Shown here one piece after another: positions 17,682 to 24,480 of a DNA stretch of 64,000 nt (position 1 is its first letter; every line of letters starts with the position of its first letter). The translations under genes were made by a program, and so were the position numbers. The DNA is from Companilactobacillus kedongensis (GTDB lineage Bacteria > Bacillota > Bacilli > Lactobacillales > Lactobacillaceae): positions 1-64,000 of the forward strand of contig NZ_RHOR01000003.1 in NCBI RefSeq assembly GCF_003946625.1, in the 5' to 3' direction. The notes beneath the pieces are model-generated. The model was not told where the DNA came from. It did no database searches and saw nothing but the letters and a program-made list of their open reading frames with translations.

Positions 17682-18516
17682 ATTTATATTCTTGCGCATC
17701 GCTGTGCCTGTGCTTTTGATTGTATCAATGGCAATCGTTGCATTAACTTATTTTCCCGAAAAGCAGATAATTACCGTTGCAGAATCTTTGCCAGTGTTTA
17801 ACGATAATATTGATAATTTAATTGCAGTATTTCCATTTGTTTATCCATTCTTTGTGATTTTATTTTTCTATGTGTTGTACTATCTATTTTTACACTTGAT
17901 TTTGAGACAAAAAGAAATCCTTCCGGAAAATCACTATTATCTGGTTCCGACTTGGACAATTAAGTTGGCAGCCTTCGTTAATGCCTTGCATGCGGGAAGT
18001 GCAACGAGCATTCCAGTTTGGCAATTTTGTGAATACCTATTCAACCATACATCTTTGGGGTGGAGAGGTATTTCTCTTGAAATACCAGATGTGAATGCCG
18101 CCGATACGGATACGCAAGTAAAGGTCTTAAAAATCGAGCCTAAACAAATAGTAACAGACGACTCTATACTTTCGGTTGTGGTGGCAGATACTTATCCCAT
18201 CGATCTGAAGCGTTTACCTAAAGTTGTACTTGCTAATAAGCGCGTTGTACTCCAAACGCTCCAAAATGGCGTTCAGGACCGAGTGCGCAGATACAATCCC
18301 AAACTTGTATCGGAATTGTTAGGCACTGTTCGAGGAGCAGAAACTGAAGGAGTAAAGTCGCTGTATCTTCTCCTGAATACAAATCCAAAGCAAATCTCTG
18401 AAATTTTTCGTGAAGTGTTCAACGATGCAGGTAGAAACTCTATTGAACATTTATATGTCTTTGAGAGTCAACCCAATCCACCATATCTGTTCACTAAAGC
18501 TCACCAAATTTTCTGA
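17632..18516 (+). CDS. Two-TM membrane protein, probable CBASS effector
   Basis: The 294-aa protein has two strong membrane segments (about residues 14-36, FLRIAVPVLLIVSMAIVALTYF, and 64-90, AVFPFVYPFFVILFFYVLYY plus following residues), then ~200 cytosolic residues with alternating strands and helices (ILSVVVADTYPIDLKRLP and VKSLYLLLNTNPKQISEIF). The last gene of a CBASS operon usually encodes the effector, so the soluble part probably senses the cyclic nucleotide and the membrane part causes damage. I could not decide whether that domain is SAVED-like or another sensor. Start is ATG 17632 (or TTG 17626); it overlaps the E2 gene by 50 bp. Confidence 0.6.
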   Translation: MANILKKRAGRVIRTGEFIFLRIAVPVLLIVSMAIVALTYFPEKQIITVAESLPVFNDNIDNLIAVFPFVYPFFVILFFYVLYYLFLHLILRQKEILPENHYYLVPTWTIKLAAFVNALHAGSATSIPVWQFCEYLFNHTSLGWRGISLEIPDVNAADTDTQVKVLKIEPKQIVTDDSILSVVVADTYPIDLKRLPKVVLANKRVVLQTLQNGVQDRVRRYNPKLVSELLGTVRGAETEGVKSLYLLLNTNPKQISEIFREVFNDAGRNSIEHLYVFESQPNPPYLFTKAHQIF

Positions 18517-18550
18517 AAAGTTTTTCGGATTCGGTAATTGAAAGGCAAGA

Positions 18551-18580
18551 CCATCCTAGCAAGTGAGGATGGCTTTTTTA
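18551..18580 (+). terminator. Terminator of the CBASS-like operon
   Basis: CCATCCT (18551-18557) pairs with AGGATGG (18566-18572), followed by a T-run. Confidence 0.75.
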
Positions 18581-18689
18581 TTTGACGAGTTTTACGTTCG
18601 TTATAGCGATTCAGTATTGCCAATATTAAAATTCTGTTACAGCCTAACTTTCAGTTTCAAAACGCGTCCTACAAACCGTCTGTATATGT

Positions 18690-18944
18690 TGAGAGCGAAA
18701 GTTCTCACGGACCTTCCGGAAGGGTCTTGCAACGTACGCCGCCGTGCGCGGCGTGCAGCGCGAAAGCCGCTAGCGCGAGCGGCGGCGGTCGGCGTTAGCC
18801 GGCCGCCACAAGCCCCCGGTCTCTAATAGGGGGGCAAATATTAGAGACAAAATACACGTAAGTAGGACGAAAGCGCCGGTGGCAAGCCACTTTGCGTAGG
18901 CAGATAGGTGGCTTTGCTGTCAGGTTGCTTCGAAAGGAGCTAAC
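18690..18944 (+). other. GC-rich structured origin region upstream of the relaxase gene
   Basis: This stretch holds no gene. It has many short palindromes (CGGACCTTCCGGAAGGGTC, GCGCGGCGTGCAGCGC, GCTAGCGCGAGC), is far more GC-rich than anything around it, and includes the oriT-like sequence. A hairpin-rich leader (CCGGTGGCAAGCCAC) leads to the relaxase RBS. Confidence 0.5.
18811..18848 (+). other. oriT-like sequence for MobT-type relaxase
   Basis: A C-run (CCCCCGG at 18813-18819), TCTCTAATA, and a G-run (GGGGGG at 18829-18834) form the C-run/TCTAACA-like/G-run pattern that I recall for the oriT of Tn916 and ICEBs1. In addition GTCTCTAATA (18819-18828) is repeated inverted as TATTAGAGAC at 18839-18848. 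It lies about 100 bp before the relaxase gene, as in those elements. The nick site is inferred, not shown. Confidence 0.65.
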
Positions 18945-20225
18945 ATGCTGAAAGATTTGAACTTAGTCGGCGGGATGACGAATACCGACTGGCTAAACCA
19001 GTTTCATGATGAGATGCGCATGCACAAGATTACTCAGGGTCAATTAGCGAAGACGGCTGATTATAGTCGGTCGCATTTGAACCAGTTGCTGACAGGGAAG
19101 AGTCCGATTAACAAGCAAGCGCGATTGCGATTGACGTTGGCACTGCGATCGCTGACCGGTCAGAACAATATTGACGTCTGTATTGATTATTTGGGCGTCA
19201 CCTTCAAGTCACACGACTATGAAGAGCTGGTGACGGAGTTGTTCCAGCTCAACCTCAATCACTTCAGTCTTAAGGAAGGCGCGCGCTATGGTTACAGTGC
19301 GACCTTCAAATGTGGCGAAATCGACGTGTTGCTGTCGCCATATCAAGATGTAAATGCAGACGGTTATGATCCTAGTGAGGATAGTGGCACGATGATTGAG
19401 TTGAAAGGTCAAGGCTGCCGCTACGTTGAATCGTACTTGCGCCAGCAGGATCGCACCTGGTACGACTTCCTAGAGACGTGCATTGCGCTTGACGGTCATT
19501 TCACCCGAGTTGACCTCGCCATCAATGATCGCAATGGCTTGCTTGACGTACCAACCTTGATTGAGAAGTGTGACCGTGATGAATTCACCTCACGTTTTCA
19601 TGGTTTCCGAGATAATCGCACCAAGCAGTGGAAGGTATCGGGCAGAACCTTGTATCTGGGGTCGCCGCAAAGTGAAGTGTACTTCTGTATTTACGACAAG
19701 GCCTTTGAGCAACACCAGAAGCACCCTGAGATTGCGATTGAAGATCAGCCGATACGGACACGCTTTGAAGTCCGGTTACGTCGCAAACGCGCCGCTGCGG
19801 CAATTAAGAATTTGTTGGCAGAGCATGATCCAGAGAAAGTTGTGTTCGGCATCATCAATCGCTACCTGCGTTTTTTGACGCCGAGTCACAAAGCGAAGAG
19901 TCAGTGGGCGACAGATCCGCGCTGGGATGCTTTCATCGGCAATTATCGCGACAAGCTGCGACTTTCTACCAATCCTGAACCATTGAGTTACGCGCACATT
20001 ACCCGTTGGCTCAAGAAGCAGGTCGCGCCGTCGCTGAAGATGTTGCAGCTGATTGATCAATACAATGGCACTACTGAGCTGAAGGCGATTATTGACGGCG
20101 GCAAGCTGACGCAGCGCCACTGGGACTTGATTCACCACTATCAGCACCACCGTAATGGCGTTTTGACGGATGCAGAAACAAGTGAGACATCAAAAAAGAG
20201 CGACTATGCCGACCAAAGCAAGTAG
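18945..20225 (+). CDS. MobT-family relaxase / replication initiation factor
   Basis: The 426-aa protein has an N-terminal helix-turn-helix of the XRE type (MRMHKITQGQLAKTADYSRS plus HLNQLLTGKSPINKQAR), then a Rep_trans-type initiator domain: IDVCIDYLGVTF, CRYVE, TRVDLAINDRNG, LYLGSPQSEVYFCIYDKAFEQ and TRFEVRLRRKRA. This HTH plus Rep_trans build is that of MobT relaxases such as Tn916 Orf20 and ICEBs1 NicK, which nick oriT and can start rolling-circle replication. The ATG has AAAGGAG six bases upstream. With no transfer genes present, it should rely on a helper conjugative element. Confidence 0.8.
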   Translation: MLKDLNLVGGMTNTDWLNQFHDEMRMHKITQGQLAKTADYSRSHLNQLLTGKSPINKQARLRLTLALRSLTGQNNIDVCIDYLGVTFKSHDYEELVTELFQLNLNHFSLKEGARYGYSATFKCGEIDVLLSPYQDVNADGYDPSEDSGTMIELKGQGCRYVESYLRQQDRTWYDFLETCIALDGHFTRVDLAINDRNGLLDVPTLIEKCDRDEFTSRFHGFRDNRTKQWKVSGRTLYLGSPQSEVYFCIYDKAFEQHQKHPEIAIEDQPIRTRFEVRLRRKRAAAAIKNLLAEHDPEKVVFGIINRYLRFLTPSHKAKSQWATDPRWDAFIGNYRDKLRLSTNPEPLSYAHITRWLKKQVAPSLKMLQLIDQYNGTTELKAIIDGGKLTQRHWDLIHHYQHHRNGVLTDAETSETSKKSDYADQSK

Positions 20226-20302
20226 TCACCCTTCACAGATAAGATTTGGGTCCTATCTGGTTTGATTATCTCACTTCAATCAATGAGAAGGAAGTGACGT
20301 AA

Positions 20303-20509
20303 TTGGATAAGAGTTTTGTCTGCTATCAAGATCTGATGGCATTAGGGTTTAAGCAGCACACCGCGCGCGATATCATTAGACAAGCGAAGCAAAGGATGGT
20401 ACAAAAGGGGTATCCCTTGTATCTCAACCGAAACTTAGGGCGCGTGCCGCGTTCTGTCGTTGAGTCCATTCTCGGATCACCGATGAATGGAGCTGTTGAG
20501 AATGAGTAA
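20303..20509 (+). CDS. DUF3173 family protein (excisionase-like)
   Basis: The 68-aa protein reads SFVCYQDLMALGFKQHTARD and later VQKGYPLYLNRNLGRVPRSVVESILG, the full length of DUF3173 proteins commonly encoded between relaxase and integrase genes of ICEs and IMEs. Size and position suggest a winged-helix DNA binder that helps the integrase excise the element. The start is the TTG at 20303 after AAGGAAGTGA. It overlaps the integrase gene by 8 bp, so the two are coupled. Confidence 0.75.
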   Translation: MDKSFVCYQDLMALGFKQHTARDIIRQAKQRMVQKGYPLYLNRNLGRVPRSVVESILGSPMNGAVENE

Positions 20510-21776
20510 AACCAAATATCCAGGCGTATTCATAGACGCCAAAGGTAACTTCTACTATGAAACCGAGTTAGGCACCGACAAGATGAGTGGCAAGCGCGTC
20601 CGCAAGAAAGGGCGGAAGGACAGTCAAGGAATGCCATTCAGTACCGCGTTTGCCGCGAACAAGGAGCTGACGCGGGTGAAGCGTGAATATCATGAGGCGC
20701 ATGGGTTTACGAACTTCCGCATGACTTACCGCCAATTCATGAAAGACTCGTATATCCCAGCGTACAAAACCGACGTGGAGGAAAGCACCTTCGCCGTCCG
20801 TAATCGCAGCTTTGATATCTGTATCGCGCGGTTTGGCGACTTGCTGCTGCGTGACATCGATATCACCGACGTGCAGAACTTCCGCACGTGGTTGCTCACA
20901 GATGAGAAAGACGGCGGTGCGGGCTACTCGCAAGGCTATGCTGGATTGGTGTTCGGCTGTTTCCGCAAGTCCCTTGACCACGCGGTGCAGATGCAGTATC
21001 TGTCCAGCAATGTGTCGAAGCGCGTTAAGGCGATCCCCAAGGCCAAAAGCAGCGTACCATTTTGGACGAAAGCCGAGTTTGAACAAGTTATCGCGCAAAT
21101 CTGCATTGATGATATCTACGGGCACCTGAACTTTGTGATGTTGTGGCTGTACTTCCTGACTGGCGTGCGGGTCAACGAAGGCACGGCGCTGTGGTGGCGG
21201 GATGTTGACCTCGCTAAGAAGCAGCTGCACGTTGACCACATGCTGGTGATGAAGAACCGGCATGACTGGGAGCGCCACGACTACACGAAGACAGATAGCG
21301 GCAAGCGCATCTTGACGCTCGACGATGACACCGTGGGGATTCTGCGGCGCTGGCGCGAGGTGCAGACGAGTTTCGGTTTGGGCGGGATTGATGACTTCAT
21401 CATGACCTACGACGGCTTGCCGATGACCAAGTCCACGATCTCGCGAATTATCCACCGCTACGCCAAGTTAGCGAAGGTGCATCCAGTCGAAGGCAAAGGG
21501 CTGCGCCACAGTCACGCGTCGTATCTCATCAATGAGTTCAATGTCTCAGTGCTGGTGTTGTCTAAGCGCTTAGGGCATTCGTCACCTGAGATTACGCTGA
21601 AGCACTACTCGCACTTGTGGGGCGGGCTGGATGCCGACATCGCCGAACAGATTGCGGGTAATATTACGATCAAGACAGCGGGTCAGAATCAGGTGCGGTT
21701 CGTGGGTAATCAGGCGGTGAAGTACGATAAATTAAGCCCCGCCAAACTCCCCGCCAAAACGACAGTTGAGGCATAG
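20502..21776 (+). CDS. int: Tyrosine recombinase/integrase of the element
   Basis: The 424-aa phage-type integrase has an AP2-like N-terminal arm-binding part (KYPGVFIDAKGNFYYETEL), a SAM-like core-binding domain (about 75-175), and a catalytic domain with TGVRVNEGTAL (first Arg), GLRHSHASYLI (box II Arg; the usual first His is a Lys), LGHSSPEITLKHYSHL with the nucleophile Tyr369. I prefer ATG 20502 with GGAG nine bases upstream over ATG 20487. It recombines the 12-bp core at guaA. Two arm-type repeats lie inside its 3' end. Confidence 0.92.
   Translation: MSKTKYPGVFIDAKGNFYYETELGTDKMSGKRVRKKGRKDSQGMPFSTAFAANKELTRVKREYHEAHGFTNFRMTYRQFMKDSYIPAYKTDVEESTFAVRNRSFDICIARFGDLLLRDIDITDVQNFRTWLLTDEKDGGAGYSQGYAGLVFGCFRKSLDHAVQMQYLSSNVSKRVKAIPKAKSSVPFWTKAEFEQVIAQICIDDIYGHLNFVMLWLYFLTGVRVNEGTALWWRDVDLAKKQLHVDHMLVMKNRHDWERHDYTKTDSGKRILTLDDDTVGILRRWREVQTSFGLGGIDDFIMTYDGLPMTKSTISRIIHRYAKLAKVHPVEGKGLRHSHASYLINEFNVSVLVLSKRLGHSSPEITLKHYSHLWGGLDADIAEQIAGNITIKTAGQNQVRFVGNQAVKYDKLSPAKLPAKTTVEA
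21737..21757 (+). repeat. Right-end arm-type integrase repeats
   Basis: Two direct copies of CCCCGCCAA (21737-21745 and 21749-21757), 12 bp apart, inside the 3' end of the integrase gene. They match the four copies at the left end. Confidence 0.6.
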
Positions 21777-21817
21777 GAAGCCAGTGATGACGCGGGTTAG
21801 CGCCGCTGAAGATACGC

Positions 21818-21834
21818 TTGAGTGGGAATAAAAG
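21818..21834 (+). repeat. attR: right attachment site of the element
   Basis: TTGAGTGGGAATAAAAG matches attL apart from one base. The preceding bases read in frame as DTLEWE followed by a stop, so the element carries a copy of the guaA C-terminal codons that could restore a guaA end on recombination. Confidence 0.85.
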
Positions 21835-21912
21835 CTTTTATTACGTCGAGAATTGTTAGAAAATTATTAGTAACTTTAGTGCCTAAAAAATAATTACAAA
21901 TATTTAATTAAG

Positions 21913-21951
21913 AGATCATACAAATTATTTTCAATTTGTTTGATCTTTTTT
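21913..21951 (+). terminator. Terminator, probably the original guaA terminator
   Basis: AGATCATACAAATT pairs with AATTTGTTTGATCT (one mismatch), followed by a T-run. It lies about 80 bp after attR, where the guaA terminator would be if the element were removed. Confidence 0.65.
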
Positions 21952-21977
21952 AGAATAACTATTTCCTTGGGGGAAAA

Positions 21978-23222
21978 ATGAAAATAAGTAAATCTACAAT
22001 TTTAATTATGACATTAGTTTTAATTATATTTTCAGGATTAGTTGGCATTTATTATATGATGAAGAAGAAAAATACTAATCCATTTATATGGGAATTTTTA
22101 CTTTGTATTTTAATATTACCTATAATATTTTTAAGCTTAAAATTCAGTTCTCAATCAAAAGTATGGACTTCAAAAATAATAATAGAAATAGCAACTTTAA
22201 TTCTAGCATTATGGGGAGTGTCTAGTAGTATTTCTAGTTATTTTAAAGATTCGAGGAACACTGAAATACAAAATAAAATAAATGAGCCTAAATTTCAGAC
22301 TACTTTGACTATGCCCTGGAAAGTTGAAAGTAATGGAATAGATTATCCTATTTGGAAGCTTAATAATTACGGTGAGAGTAGAGTTTCCATAGAAAAAATA
22401 TCCAATAAATTTTATTTATCTAGTGTTATGAGAATAAATTATCTGATGCCGCCTTCTTATATGATTCAGTCGAGTACATATGCGCCAATAGTTATTCCAC
22501 TTCCATCAATGAGTGAAAGCGTTTCATCTTTGTCTGGGGAAACGACGGGGACACTTGCAACAGTAAATAGGGTAAATATAGTATCAGGACTTTCAAAGGA
22601 TGAATGGATAGCATTTCAAAGTAAATTTAAAGACATCGGGGAAGATACAACGGGTATTAGAGATGATCCTTCTAGTAACATTGATGGGCAAATTTATAAG
22701 GTGACTCCGTCGAGGGTAATTAGAATTGAAAAAAATAAAAATGAGCCTGGCAATGTAACTTCGATAGATCTTCCTAAGGAATGGGAAATAATGTGTAAAA
22801 CTGATATAGATTATAGGGTTGATGGTCAGAATATTAAGAAAAAGGTTTTGTTATCGACAACTAATAATAATTTATGGAATTATTATTTGAGTAGAGAGCA
22901 ATCTATGAAATCGTTAGATATCGTTTTTAAGGATGCACAAGAAGTTTCCAGTTTAAGATATCAGTCAGAGGATTCATATTTTGATATAGCAGTTAATCAA
23001 ATTAATCAGGCCTCAGATCAAAAGCACCTATCGCAATTTGCAAGATATTTTGAGACTTCCTTTGGAAATGATAGCCAAAACATTAAAAATGCACAATTCA
23101 TATATTCTAGCGATGAATCCAATATTATAGGAATAAAAAATCCAAGATTATCAAGAAATGTATCAAGTGATAAGGACAAATATCCACACTCTATACCAAA
23201 GATTGCTGAATTTAAAAATTAA
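21978..23222 (+). CDS. Three-TM membrane protein of unknown function, upstream of SIR2-HerA
   Basis: The 414-aa protein starts after CTTGGGGG and has three membrane segments (about residues 7-27, 38-56 and 67-86), then ~330 soluble residues rich in Ser, Asn and Asp with predicted strands and no motif I recognise. No signal peptidase site is evident. It is 13 bp before the SIR2 gene with the same AT-rich composition and the same style of ribosome site, so the three genes are probably one operon. It is not part of the usual two-gene SIR2-HerA system and may be a sensor, anchor or extra effector; this is inference. Confidence 0.65.
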   Translation: MKISKSTILIMTLVLIIFSGLVGIYYMMKKKNTNPFIWEFLLCILILPIIFLSLKFSSQSKVWTSKIIIEIATLILALWGVSSSISSYFKDSRNTEIQNKINEPKFQTTLTMPWKVESNGIDYPIWKLNNYGESRVSIEKISNKFYLSSVMRINYLMPPSYMIQSSTYAPIVIPLPSMSESVSSLSGETTGTLATVNRVNIVSGLSKDEWIAFQSKFKDIGEDTTGIRDDPSSNIDGQIYKVTPSRVIRIEKNKNEPGNVTSIDLPKEWEIMCKTDIDYRVDGQNIKKKVLLSTTNNNLWNYYLSREQSMKSLDIVFKDAQEVSSLRYQSEDSYFDIAVNQINQASDQKHLSQFARYFETSFGNDSQNIKNAQFIYSSDESNIIGIKNPRLSRNVSSDKDKYPHSIPKIAEFKN

Positions 23223-23235
23223 TTTGGGGGAAATT

Positions 23236-24480
23236 ATGAATAAAATTCCATTTTATAAAGCAAATAACTTAATCTTGTCAAAAGATGACGATAAATTCTA
23301 CGAAGGTGATACACTTTTGAAAAAAGATGAATCGGGAGGCACTGGTTATTCTAGCGATGACTTTGACCAACTAATTCGTGGTGTAGTTTCAGAGTTTATT
23401 GATCAGTCGTTTGATCATATTGTTTTTTTAGTAGGCGCTGGTGGTTCAGTGGTCATGAGAGATGAAGAATTAGATCCTAATTACGGTAAGACCGTAGCGA
23501 TGCTCTCTATAACTGTATTTAGTCAACTTAGAGAACAATCTTTTAGGTTTCCAAATGATAAGGAAGATAAAGAAGTCTTTAGTATTCCAGAGATGTCAGA
23601 AGCTATTCGTTATGGGGAAATCACTAATAAAGATGGAGATCTTCTTGTCGATGGTAAGCCATTTAATTTTGAAGATTTTTTATCAAAATTACTTACTTAT
23701 ATTGAATTTGTTGATATAAATGAAAAGGCAAAGTGGGAAGACTCTCGAAGAGCCATTTATACGATTATTGAACGTGAAACAAGTTATAATTATGATTCTA
23801 TGAAACTTAAGCATGCGGCAGTCTTAAATACTCTTTCAAAGAAATTATCTAGTGAAAATAAGCTTTGTGTTGTTACAACAAATTACGATACTTTGCTTGA
23901 AGACGCAGCCGATAAACAGGGGTATACAGTTTTTGATGGTTTTTCTTTCTCAAGAATCCCTAAATTTGATGATGATATGTTCGAATGGCATTTGAGCAAG
24001 CATGTATCAAACGTAAAAACACGTGAAAATATATATAAGGATCAAGTTATTGATTTACTAAAAATACATGGATCATTGACTTGGAGAAGGTCAGAAGACG
24101 GGGAAAGTGTTATAAGACTAGCAAAAGGTACAGAAGGAGAACCAGTAATGATTTTCCCTAGCAGTTCTAAATATATGCAAAGCTATCAACAACCATATTT
24201 TGAACTGTTTAGTAGATTTCAAGAATTGTTAAAGCAACCAAATACATTATTAATCACAAGTGGTTTTAGTTTTGCTGATGATCATATTTCAAGAATGATT
24301 ATACAAGCAATTACACACAATCCAAGTCTATTTACGCTAATATCAGACTATTCTATTAATCCTGAAAAGCCTAATAATAATTGGCAAAAGCTTATGAGTA
24401 TGCAAGATGAAACGTATTCAATTGCTTTTTTAAAAGCCACTTTGAACGATAATCTTGCATTTTATATGGGAGGTCAATAA
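23236..24480 (+). CDS. SIR2-domain NAD-cleaving defence protein (SIR2 of SIR2-HerA)
   Basis: The 414-aa protein has the SIR2-family NAD-binding signature FLVGAGGSV (Gly67-Ser71), TTNYDTLLED with Asn216/Asp218, and LKIHGSL with the candidate catalytic His278, plus a late TSGFSFADDHISRMI. Bacterial defence SIR2 proteins of this kind cleave NAD+ to stop growth of infected cells. I use the ATG at 23236 after GGGGG; an earlier in-frame start at 23158 would lie in the upstream gene. Its stop overlaps the HerA start as TAATG, so the two are translationally coupled. Confidence 0.82.
   Translation: MNKIPFYKANNLILSKDDDKFYEGDTLLKKDESGGTGYSSDDFDQLIRGVVSEFIDQSFDHIVFLVGAGGSVVMRDEELDPNYGKTVAMLSITVFSQLREQSFRFPNDKEDKEVFSIPEMSEAIRYGEITNKDGDLLVDGKPFNFEDFLSKLLTYIEFVDINEKAKWEDSRRAIYTIIERETSYNYDSMKLKHAAVLNTLSKKLSSENKLCVVTTNYDTLLEDAADKQGYTVFDGFSFSRIPKFDDDMFEWHLSKHVSNVKTRENIYKDQVIDLLKIHGSLTWRRSEDGESVIRLAKGTEGEPVMIFPSSSKYMQSYQQPYFELFSRFQELLKQPNTLLITSGFSFADDHISRMIIQAITHNPSLFTLISDYSINPEKPNNNWQKLMSMQDETYSIAFLKATLNDNLAFYMGGQ

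Larger units (their letters stand above)
9742..21834 (+). mobile_element. Integrative and mobilizable element in the 3' end of guaA (about 12.1 kb)
   Basis: Bounded by a 12-bp direct repeat, the element carries hsdM, hsdS, hsdR, a three-gene CBASS-like operon, an oriT-like sequence, a MobT-type relaxase gene, a DUF3173 gene and a tyrosine integrase at the right end. The DNA is clearly more GC-rich than the flanks, most strongly from 18700 to 21780. No conjugation (type IV secretion) genes are present, so it can probably excise and be mobilised but not self-transfer. That makes it an IME, helped by a Tn916/ICESt3/ICEBs1-type conjugative element. Confidence 0.85.

Noticed and set aside
18563-18826. 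ORF of 87 aa across the GC-rich island
   Set aside because: It runs through a terminator and the palindromic origin region, has no RBS, and gives an Arg/Ala-rich translation typical of GC-rich non-coding DNA.
20568-21455. Long minus-strand ORF (295 aa) inside the integrase gene
   Set aside because: It is a shadow of the GC-rich integrase coding strand; the translation is His/Val-rich with no family resemblance and no RBS.
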